5,462 nucleotides of DNA from an uncultured Clostridiaceae bacterium. GTDB taxonomy: Bacteria; Bacillota; Clostridia; Lachnospirales; Lachnospiraceae. Below, one piece after another: positions 1-4,930 of this stretch; the stretch's first letter is position 1; every line of letters starts with the position of its first letter. Below the pieces are notes generated by a model. The model made no database searches. It was not told the DNA's origin and worked only from the letters and a program-made list of their open reading frames with translations. The translations under genes and the position numbers were made by a program. The stretch is from NCBI GenBank assembly GCA_949841235.1, contig CATKZA010000145.1, forward strand, positions 1-5,462, written 5' to 3'.

Positions 1-117
1 GCTGGGGAGAAACTAGAGTCATTGTTAAAAACTGCAATCGAAAAAACAAAGGAATTGAGTAATACAATGAAAAGGATCAACCAAGAACTCAAGGAAATAT
101 ATATTTTTGACGAATAA
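1..117 (+). CDS. C-terminal fragment of an unidentified protein
   Basis: An open frame runs from the first base of the window to a TAA stop at 115-117, giving the last 38 residues of a protein that begins outside the window. The visible part is rich in Lys and Glu (AGEKLESLLKTAIEKTKELS, then a second charged stretch) and ends in a short hydrophobic/acidic tail, EIYIFDE. The spacing of Leu, Ile and Met is consistent with an amphipathic helix or coiled coil. No family can be recognised from so short a piece. The reading frame is supported only by its openness and protein-like composition. The stop lies 3 bases before a TTGACA element, and the terminator at 223-258 is the first one downstream. 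Confidence 0.55.
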   Translation, partial: AGEKLESLLKTAIEKTKELSNTMKRINQELKEIYIFDE

Positions 118-120
118 GTC

Positions 121-149
121 TTGACAACAAGTATAAAATAGTATAAGTT
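121..149 (+). promoter_or_regulatory. Candidate sigma-A promoter after the left-end gene
   Basis: A perfect TTGACA (121-126) is followed after 15 bases by TATAAG (142-147), or after 17 bases by the poorer TAAGTT (144-149). The -35 is consensus, but the -10 is either short-spaced or weak, so this is only a candidate. The -10 side overlaps a 12-bp palindrome and adjoins a 19-bp dyad, the arrangement expected of a repressor-controlled promoter. No open frame with a ribosome binding site follows before the terminator at 223-258. Confidence 0.35.
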
Positions 150-175
150 AACTTAACAGTAACAAATTGTTACTG
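144..175. promoter_or_regulatory. Two adjacent dyads, possible operator
   Basis: TAAGTTAACTTA (144-155) is a perfect 12-bp palindrome. One base further on, CAGTAACAAATTGTTACTG (157-175) is a perfect dyad of 9-bp arms around a single A. Two perfect dyads in 32 bases beside a TTGACA element suggest binding sites for a dimeric regulator. The regulator is not identifiable in the window. The second dyad could also form a 7-bp RNA hairpin with a 5-nt loop, but it has no T-tract and so is not a terminator. Confidence 0.45.
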
Positions 176-222
176 ATGTATTAGGCCTATAGGGCATGAA
201 TCGATATTTAAGTTATCATGGA

Positions 223-258
223 AAGGCTCCACAGTAGTGTGGAGCCTTATACGTTTTT
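223..258 (+). terminator. Intrinsic terminator upstream of the symporter promoter
   Basis: A perfect 11-bp stem has arms AAGGCTCCACA (223-233) and TGTGGAGCCTT (238-248) around a GTAG tetraloop, followed after a short ATACG gap by TTTTT (254-258). The stem is strong but the T-tract is short and slightly displaced. It would end transcription from the left-end gene, or from the candidate promoter at 121, just before the next promoter. Confidence 0.75.
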
Positions 259-272
259 ATGGGGCAGTTTCA

Positions 273-301
273 TTGTAAATTATTTTGGAGCATGATATAA
301 T
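273..301 (+). promoter_or_regulatory. Extended -10 sigma-A promoter of the symporter
   Basis: TTGTAA (273-278) and a consensus TATAAT (296-301) are separated by exactly 17 bases. A TG dinucleotide sits one base before the -10 (TGATATAAT, 293-301), making it an extended -10 promoter. It begins 15 bases after the terminator's T-tract. The predicted start of transcription is near 308, giving a leader of about 120 nt ahead of the symporter ATG at 429. This is the best-matching promoter in the window. Confidence 0.75.
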
Positions 302-307
302 GGTAGG

Positions 308-428
308 TGGACCGAGCAAGCTTGCTTGTGAGGGCCAGGCAAGGATCATTTCCTTATGTGCATATGTTGGAGGGAAAGTATTATTGCCTTTAACATGATT
401 ACATAATGTCATAAGATTGGAGAAAGAA
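308..428 (+). promoter_or_regulatory. Long 5' leader of the symporter mRNA
   Basis: About 120 nt lie between the predicted start of transcription and the symporter ATG. The leader contains a perfect 12-bp palindrome AGCAAGCTTGCT (315-326), which starts about 8 bases after the predicted transcription start and could be an operator. It also contains a small hairpin AAGGA-TCATT-TCCTT (341-355). A strong ribosome-binding-site-like GGAGGG (369-374) is not followed by a usable long frame: the TTG at 384 reads four codons to TGA, and the ATG at 395 reads three codons to TAA. I recognise no known riboswitch class. The length and structure suggest post-transcriptional control, but this is inference. 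Confidence 0.35.
419..426 (+). promoter_or_regulatory. Ribosome binding site fixing the symporter start
   Basis: GGAGAAAG lies 6 bases (counted from GGAG) before ATG 429. The in-frame TTG at 417-419 shares its last base with this site, so it cannot use it as a start. This decides for the 511-residue form. Confidence 0.7.
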
Positions 429-1964
429 ATGCTAAAGATTATTATTTTGGTTCTGTATTTTGCACTGTTGATTGGCATAGGTCTATATTGCCGCAAGAAT
501 GCGACGGATGTTAATGGCTTTGTTCTGGGAGGGAGAAGCGTAGGTCCATGGCTTACTGCTTTTGCCTATGGAACATCTTATTTTTCTGCGGTGGTATTCG
601 TGGGATATGCCGGGCAGTTTGGCTGGAAGTATGGCATTGCCACTACTTGGGCGGGGATTGGAAATGCGATTATAGGCTCGCTTTTGGCTTGGGTTGTCTT
701 GGGAAGGCGCACTCGGATTATGAGCCAGCATCTGGATTCTGCGACGATGCCACAATTTTTTGGAGAGCGTTTCGGCAGTTCGGCATTGAAGATTGGGGCT
801 TCTGTCATCGTATTTATTTTTTTGATTCCGTATACGGCATCCCTGTATAACGGCCTGTCTCGTCTGTTTGGCATGGCCTTTGATATTGACTATTCCGTTT
901 GCATTATCGTCATGGCGGTACTTACGGCAATTTATGTCATTGCTGGAGGATATATGGCTACGGCTATTAATGACTTTATTCAGGGAATCATTATGCTGGT
1001 GGGCATTGTAGTGATTATTGCGGCAGTGCTTATGAGCAAAGGAGGCTTTATGGAGGCTATGGATGGCCTGGCAAGGGTGACGGACAGCACGGTGTCCGAT
1101 ACGCCGGGAGTTTTTGCATCCTTTCTTGGACCGGATCCTCTGAATTTGCTTTTTGTCGTCATTTTGACATCCCTGGGAACTTGGGGGCTGCCTCAGATGG
1201 TGCAGAAGTTCTATGCTATTAAAAACGAGGAATCAATCAAGAAGGGGACGATTATCTCTACCATATTCGCTTTGGTGGTAGCCGGCGGATGTTATTTTCT
1301 GGGAGGGTTTGGACGATTGTTTTCTGACCAGATCGATGTGGAGGCAAATGGATTTGATTCCATTATTCCGACCATGCTTTCCAATCTGTCTCCCTTGCTG
1401 ATTGCGTTGGTGGTGATTTTGGTGCTGTCTGCATCTATGTCCACTTTGTCCTCGCTGGTCATTGCCTCCAGCTCCACGCTGACCATTGACTTTTTGAAGG
1501 ATAATTTCGTAAAGAATATGAGCGAGAAAAAACAGGTATTGTACATACGGGTACTGGTTGTGGTATTTATTGTGATATCTGCTGTGCTGGCACTGATTCA
1601 ATACAAGAGTGCGGTAACCTTTATCGCTCAGTTAATGGGCGTTTCCTGGGGGGCATTGGCAGGGGCTTTTCTGGCTCCTTTCATGTATGCCCTGTATTCA
1701 AAAAGAGTTACGAAGGCATCTTGCTGGGTATGTTTTTTATTTAGTTCTGTCTTGATGATTGCAAATATTTTTTTCAGAGAGTCTTTCCCGGTGATTTTGC
1801 AATCGCCGATTAACTGTGGTGCCATTGCCATGTTGGCGGGGTTGGTTATTGTACCGGTCGTGAGCATGTTTACTCCAAAACCGGATGCAGTGCTGGTGGA
1901 TGAGGCATTCCGCTGTTATGATAAGGAGACGAAGGTTTCCCAGAAGACGGCGTTAGGAAAATAG
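429..1964 (+). CDS. Sodium:solute symporter (SSS family) permease
   Basis: A 511-aa inner-membrane transporter expected to couple Na+ entry to uptake of a small solute. Its length and roughly 13 hydrophobic segments fit the SSS/LeuT-fold family (PutP, PanF, SGLT). Approximate spans are 3-20, 41-62, 68-90, 119-140, 150-172, 182-203, 235-256, 275-295, 320-345, 372-393, 400-423, 428-449 and 458-480. Family marks include GGRSVGPW (34-41) before the second span and SASMSTLSS in the ninth, where Ser338-Thr339 align with the Na2-site Ser340/Thr341 of PutP. The residue aligning with PutP Asp55 appears to be Tyr51, so proline is not an obvious substrate. The substrate cannot be named. The ATG at 429 is chosen because GGAG (419-422) sits 6 bases upstream; the TTG at 417 overlaps that site. 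No terminator separates it clearly from the next gene. Confidence 0.92.
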   Translation: MLKIIILVLYFALLIGIGLYCRKNATDVNGFVLGGRSVGPWLTAFAYGTSYFSAVVFVGYAGQFGWKYGIATTWAGIGNAIIGSLLAWVVLGRRTRIMSQHLDSATMPQFFGERFGSSALKIGASVIVFIFLIPYTASLYNGLSRLFGMAFDIDYSVCIIVMAVLTAIYVIAGGYMATAINDFIQGIIMLVGIVVIIAAVLMSKGGFMEAMDGLARVTDSTVSDTPGVFASFLGPDPLNLLFVVILTSLGTWGLPQMVQKFYAIKNEESIKKGTIISTIFALVVAGGCYFLGGFGRLFSDQIDVEANGFDSIIPTMLSNLSPLLIALVVILVLSASMSTLSSLVIASSSTLTIDFLKDNFVKNMSEKKQVLYIRVLVVVFIVISAVLALIQYKSAVTFIAQLMGVSWGALAGAFLAPFMYALYSKRVTKASCWVCFLFSSVLMIANIFFRESFPVILQSPINCGAIAMLAGLVIVPVVSMFTPKPDAVLVDEAFRCYDKETKVSQKTALGK

Positions 1965-2035
1965 GAAGAATGAGAAAAGAAGGGTGGTACTGGCTTTCAG
2001 TATATAATAAAGCAAATGACAGATCGGCAGTAGTA

Positions 2036-2043
2036 AAGGAGAG
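2036..2043 (+). promoter_or_regulatory. Ribosome binding site of the small protein
   Basis: AAGGAGAG precedes three near-overlapping starts: ATG 2045 (immediately followed by TGA), GTG 2047 and ATG 2050. Spacing from GGAG is 8 bases to ATG 2050 and 5 to GTG 2047, so ATG 2050 is preferred. Confidence 0.6.
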
Positions 2044-2049
2044 AATGTG

Positions 2050-2280
2050 ATGAGTAAATATGATGCTTTATGGAAATATGTACAGGATAATGGAAGCCAG
2101 TCTTTCAAGTTATCTTTTGATCAAATTTCTGAAATAGCCGGGATAGCCATTGACCATTCTTTTCTGAAATACAAAAAGGAACTTACATATTATGGTTATG
2201 AGGTGGGAAAAATATCCATGAAAGAACAAACGGTTCAATTTAATAAAGTCCAAAAATCCTCGACTGTTATCGAACCGTGA
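2050..2280 (+). CDS. Small uncharacterised protein, DUF7662-like
   Basis: A 76-aa soluble protein starting MSKYDALWKYVQDNGS, followed by FKLSFDQISEIAG, HSFLKYKKELTYYGYEVGKI and a final strand-like KEQTVQFNKV. The order 'KY-x-x-LW-x-Y', 'F-L-F-I--I-G', then a closing 'V-F-k' strand resembles the small family I recall as DUF7662, found widely in bacteria with no established function. That assignment is from memory and is tentative. AAGGAGAG (2036-2043) supports ATG 2050 (8 bases from GGAG); GTG 2047 is possible but closer than ideal. It lies 85 bp after the symporter and 67 bp before the phosphoesterase, all on the same strand, so it may be in their operon. There is no signal peptide or membrane segment. 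It is lower in GC and richer in Lys than its neighbours. Confidence 0.8.
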   Translation: MSKYDALWKYVQDNGSQSFKLSFDQISEIAGIAIDHSFLKYKKELTYYGYEVGKISMKEQTVQFNKVQKSSTVIEP

Positions 2281-2326
2281 ATAGTAGCGATTCATAATCT
2301 TTTCATAGCGGCCGTGAATAGGAACT

Positions 2327-2344
2327 AAAGGAGAAATGGGGAGG
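2327..2344 (+). promoter_or_regulatory. Double ribosome binding site with ambiguous start
   Basis: AAAGGAG (2327-2333) lies only 2 bases before ATG 2336, while GGGGAGG (2338-2344) lies 3 bases before ATG 2348. Both spacings are short. The second site matches anti-SD better and places the start at MTNLQKLRDAI, so ATG 2348 was chosen. The upstream ATG would add MGRN. Confidence 0.4.
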
Positions 2345-2347
2345 AAT

Positions 2348-3310
2348 ATGACCAATTTACAGAAATTACGAGATGCCATACACAATGAGAGGGTGTATAT
2401 TCAGACACATAATTTTCCGGATCCGGATGCCATTGCGTCCGCATATGGGCTGCAGCAGCTTTTAAAGAGCCAGGGGGTGGCTTCCACGATCTGCTATGAG
2501 GGGAAAATTGAGCGTTACAATACCAATCATATTATTGAGGCTCTTGGGATAGAGATGGTGAATGTCTCGGAACTGGAGATGGAATTGCAGGAGAGTGACG
2601 AGATACTTCTGGTGGATGTGCAGAAACTGAATGCCAATGTGCTGGATGTGCCGGGGGAGGAAATTATCTGCATCGACCATCATCCCATCGTAAATCAGAC
2701 AGAGTATCGCTTTAGCGATATCAGGCCTGAGATGGGGTCTTGCGCCACGATTATTGCCAGTTATTTTTTTGAAAATGAGATTCCCTTGGATAAAAAGACG
2801 GCAACTGTGCTGACTTTTGGCATCAGGAGTGACACGGACAAGCTCTCCAGAGGGGTCAATGAATTGGATTTGGAAATGCTATATCGACTCTTTCCTATGA
2901 CAGACAGGGGACTGATTTACCACTTGGAAAATGCGGAACTGCTGCTGTCGGACTTGCATGCCTATGCAAAGGCTATCGATAGCATCAAGCGTTATGGAAG
3001 CGTCTCCTTCGCCAATGCGGGAAAAAATTGCCCCGAGGCACTGGTATCCTGCGTGTCGGATTTTATGCTGAATATGGTGGAAATTACATTTTCCGTGGTC
3101 TATTCTAGAAAGCCGGATGGCTATAAGTTTTCTGTGAGGAGCGAGGGAGATGCGGATGCTGGCAAGATTGTGGCCCAGGCGCTGAAAGGAATTGGCAGTG
3201 GAGGCGGTCATGACATTATGGCTGGCGGATTTGCTCCGTTTCAGGGGACGGAAGAAGAGGGAGAGGCGTTCATAAAGGAAATTGAAAGAAAGTTTTTAGA
3301 GCAACTGTAG
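2348..3310 (+). CDS. DHH/DHHA1 phosphoesterase, NrnA/PAP-phosphatase type
   Basis: A 320-aa cytoplasmic enzyme. Family members (NrnA-like) hydrolyse short RNA oligonucleotides, 3'-phosphoadenosine 5'-phosphate or cyclic-dinucleotide breakdown products, using Mn2+. The DHH domain occupies about 1-165 and carries the metal ligands in order: HNFPDPDAIAS (His21, Asp25, Asp27), LLVDVQ (Asp90), CIDHHP (Asp110-His111-His112) and GIRSDTDKL (Asp162). The DHHA1 substrate domain follows, with its signature GSGGGHDIMAGG (GGGH at 285-288). Length matches the family (about 310-340 aa) and all catalytic positions are intact. There is no membrane or PAS/GGDEF region, so it is not GdpP. Whether it acts as an oligoribonuclease, a pAp phosphatase or on another substrate cannot be told. 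An alternative ATG at 2336 would add four residues. It is co-directional with the symporter and the small gene. Confidence 0.9.
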   Translation: MTNLQKLRDAIHNERVYIQTHNFPDPDAIASAYGLQQLLKSQGVASTICYEGKIERYNTNHIIEALGIEMVNVSELEMELQESDEILLVDVQKLNANVLDVPGEEIICIDHHPIVNQTEYRFSDIRPEMGSCATIIASYFFENEIPLDKKTATVLTFGIRSDTDKLSRGVNELDLEMLYRLFPMTDRGLIYHLENAELLLSDLHAYAKAIDSIKRYGSVSFANAGKNCPEALVSCVSDFMLNMVEITFSVVYSRKPDGYKFSVRSEGDADAGKIVAQALKGIGSGGGHDIMAGGFAPFQGTEEEGEAFIKEIERKFLEQL

Positions 3311-3333
3311 GCGGGAAAAATGGGCTTTTTTAG

Positions 3334-3456
3334 TATTCGTGTCGAATAACGCTAAAAATTGTTATATATTCGTGTAAGATAACGTAGAAAAAATAAAAAA
3401 ATACATGTAAAATAGTGTAAGTTTTTGGATAAAATACGTGCAAAAATACACGAATA
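3334..3456. repeat. Four degenerate 33-bp tandem units before the ATPase
   Basis: Related units start at 3334, 3367, 3400 and 3433, an exact 33-base period. Units 1 and 2 share TATTCGTGT and ATAACG and match at about 19 of 26 positions. Unit 3 (CATGTAAAATAGTGTAAG, from 3404) and unit 4 (TACGTGCAAAAATACACG, from 3435) are more diverged. Unit 1 contains a dyad TATTCG-TGT-CGAATA (3334-3348). Unit 4 has CGTG...CACG and ends in ACACGAATA (3448-3456), the exact inverse complement of TATTCGTGT. The array stops 5 bases before the -10 of the ATPase promoter, so a role in regulator binding is likely but unproved. Confidence 0.7.
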
Positions 3457-3458
3457 TG

Positions 3459-3467
3459 TGTTATACT
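3459..3467 (+). promoter_or_regulatory. Extended -10 promoter of the ATPase gene
   Basis: TGTTATACT gives an extended -10: TG one base before TATACT (3462-3467). A recognisable -35 is absent; the matching position (3439-3444) reads TGCAAA and lies inside repeat unit 4. The predicted start of transcription is near 3474, leaving a leader of about 23 nt before ATG 3497. The weak -35 overlapped by the array fits a promoter that depends on, or is blocked by, a protein bound to the repeats. Confidence 0.55.
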
Positions 3468-3483
3468 ATAGGTACGACCTTTT

Positions 3484-3491
3484 GGGAGGTG
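3484..3491 (+). promoter_or_regulatory. Ribosome binding site fixing the ATPase start
   Basis: GGGAGGTG is a near-perfect anti-SD match with 6 bases (after 3490) before ATG 3497. The frame stays open back to a TTG at 3425, but that codon lies upstream of the predicted promoter and inside the repeat array, so the longer form is rejected. Confidence 0.85.
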
Positions 3492-3496
3492 GACTT

Positions 3497-4792
3497 ATGT
3501 ATAGAAAAATCGTAAAATATTTGGAAGAGTGGAAGGCGGATTCTCATAGGAAACCACTGATATTGCAGGGGGCCAGACAGGTGGGAAAGACCTATTCCAT
3601 TTTGGAGTTTGGGCGGACGCATTATGAGAATGTGGTGTATTTTAATTTCGAGACGAATCCAAAACTGGGGGAAAGTTTTGAGGAGGATATCAGCCCTGGA
3701 TATCTCCTTCCTATTTTGTCCCATATAGCGGGGCAGACCATTGTGAGTGAAAAGACGCTGATTATATTCGATGAGGTGCAGTTGTGCGAGAGAGCGCTGA
3801 CAAGTTTGAAATATTTTTGTGAGGATGCACCGGAATATCATATTATTGTGGCGGGAAGCCTTCTGGGCGTGGCGGTCAATAGGGCGGAATTTTCCTTTCC
3901 TGTGGGAAAGGTGGATATCAAGACGCTGTATCCCATGGATATGGAGGAATTCTTGCTTGCCATGGGGGAAGAGGAACTGGTGGAGCGGATTAAGAAATGC
4001 TTTGCCAGCAACGAGCCTATGCCGGCTGCTCTCCATGATGGCGCAATGCAGCGATACCGGCAGTATCTGGTTGTGGGCGGGATGCCGGAGTGCGTAATGC
4101 AATATGCCCAGACCCGGGATTATATTCTTGTACGGCATACCCAGGATACCATACTGGCAAGCTACCTGAATGATATGAGCAAGTATAATCATGTAAATGA
4201 GATCAAGAAGACTAGGCTTGCCTATGACAATATCACGGTGCAGCTTTCCAAGAAAAATACTCGTTTCCAGTATAAGTTGATGAAGAAGGGAGCCAGGGCT
4301 TCCGAGTTTGAAAATGCTTTGGAATGGCTCTGCCTGTCTGGCATTGTTTCTAAAATCTACAGGGTCGAGCAGATTAAAAAGCCTTTGGAAAATTATCGGG
4401 ATATTGATGCCTTCAAGATCTATGTTTCAGATTTGGGATTGCTCTGCGCCAAGAAGGAATTGGCGGCAAATGATATTCTCTATATGGTGGAGGAGTTAAA
4501 TGATTTCAAGGGGGGGATGACTGAAAATTATGTCAATGTGCAGCTCTCCATCAATGGCTACAGTACGTACTATTGGGTGTCGGAGCGGGGGGCGGAGATT
4601 GATTTTGTGATTCAGCGGGATGGAAAACTGATTCCCATCGAGGTGAAATCAGCAGATAATACCCGGGCAAAGAGCCTGAAGGTATATATGGACAGGTTTG
4701 AGCCGGAATACGCTATTAAGATTTCCGCTAAGAATTTTGGCATGGCGGAGGGCAAGAAGATCGTTCCCCTCTATGCGGCGTTTTGCATTTAG
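3497..4792 (+). CDS. AAA_14/DUF4143 ATP-binding protein
   Basis: A 431-aa soluble ATPase of unknown role. The N-terminal AAA domain (about 18-150) has Walker A GARQVGKT (25-32), Walker B LIIFDEVQ (Asp92, Glu93, Gln95) and the sensor-like strand VAGS (118-121), followed by the usual YPMDMEEFL segment. The YLVVGGMPECV motif begins the DUF4143 region. Its end carries a PD-(D/E)XK-like constellation: GAEIDFV (Glu367, Asp369) and IPIEVKS (Glu382, Lys384). All these motifs are intact and the length is normal for the family, so it is not a broken copy. Members are numerous and usually solitary in anaerobes. DNA binding or cleavage has been suggested from the fold but no job is established to my knowledge. 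It stands as its own unit, with the repeat array and extended -10 promoter before it and a strong terminator after it. Confidence 0.93.
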   Translation: MYRKIVKYLEEWKADSHRKPLILQGARQVGKTYSILEFGRTHYENVVYFNFETNPKLGESFEEDISPGYLLPILSHIAGQTIVSEKTLIIFDEVQLCERALTSLKYFCEDAPEYHIIVAGSLLGVAVNRAEFSFPVGKVDIKTLYPMDMEEFLLAMGEEELVERIKKCFASNEPMPAALHDGAMQRYRQYLVVGGMPECVMQYAQTRDYILVRHTQDTILASYLNDMSKYNHVNEIKKTRLAYDNITVQLSKKNTRFQYKLMKKGARASEFENALEWLCLSGIVSKIYRVEQIKKPLENYRDIDAFKIYVSDLGLLCAKKELAANDILYMVEELNDFKGGMTENYVNVQLSINGYSTYYWVSERGAEIDFVIQRDGKLIPIEVKSADNTRAKSLKVYMDRFEPEYAIKISAKNFGMAEGKKIVPLYAAFCI

Positions 4793-4809
4793 GTTTTGCC
4801 TTGAAAGGG

Positions 4810-4861
4810 AAAGGAATCGTTAAGCCGATGTATTGTGATCGGCTTGGCGATTCCTTTTTTT
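4810..4861 (+). terminator. Strong two-part intrinsic terminator of the ATPase gene
   Basis: The arms GGAATCG-TT-AAGCCGAT (4813-4829) and ATCGGCTT-GG-CGATTCC (4838-4854) pair as two perfect stems of 7 and 8 bp separated by a TT/GG internal step. The hairpin has an 8-nt loop and is followed directly by seven T (4855-4861). AAA before the left arm extends the stem into the T-tract. It lies 18 bases after the ATPase stop. On the minus strand the hairpin is followed by only TTT, so it may stop the convergent cotJC transcript less well. Confidence 0.93.
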
Positions 4862-4862
4862 G

Positions 4863-4916
4863 CTGTATGGGATTAGGGTGTCGAAATGGACTTTTGACAC
4901 CCTAATCTGTATGGGA
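4863..4916. repeat. 37-bp palindrome flanked by direct repeats
   Basis: GATTAGGGTGTC (4871-4882) and GACACCCTAATC (4896-4907) are perfect 12-bp inverted arms. They extend inwards through GAAA/TTTT (one G-T pair) to a 16-bp stem with a 5-base TGGAC loop. CTGTATGGGA occurs at 4863-4872 and again at 4907-4916, so TGTATGG flanks the palindrome exactly on both sides, like a 7-bp target duplication. No T-tract follows on either strand, so it is not a standard terminator, although the hairpin could protect or end the cotJC mRNA. It may be a tiny palindromic insertion unit. Confidence 0.65.
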
Positions 4917-4930
4917 AATTGATTATCAGG

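Noticed and set aside
196..237. 13-codon frame from ATG 196 into the terminator stem
   Set aside because: It has no ribosome binding site at a usable distance and ends inside the hairpin; chance is the simplest explanation.
1233..1601. Minus-strand frame of 122 codons inside the symporter
   Set aside because: It is very rich in Gln, His, Asn and Arg, as expected from the complement of hydrophobic codons, and has no protein-like pattern.
2003..2008. TATAAT between the symporter and the small gene as a promoter
   Set aside because: The -10 is perfect, but there is no TG extension and nothing like TTGACA 16-18 bases upstream, so it was not annotated.
3311..3331. Terminator after the phosphoesterase (AAAAATGGGCTTTTTT)
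   Set aside because: The only stem is five A-T pairs around TGGGC, too weak to be a credible intrinsic terminator.
3334..3456. CRISPR array
   Set aside because: The units are tandem and degenerate with no unique spacers between identical repeats, and there are no cas genes; a promoter-linked repeat array fits better.
3425..3496. N-terminal extension of the ATPase by 24 codons from TTG 3425
   Set aside because: It would start upstream of the extended -10 at 3459-3467 and inside the repeat array, has no ribosome site, and ATG 3497 has a near-perfect one at the right distance.
3461..4192. Long minus-strand open frame (243 codons) opposite the ATPase gene
   Set aside because: It lies antisense to a gene with clear AAA motifs; its His/Ile/Leu-rich composition is typical of a shadow frame and no domain is recognisable.
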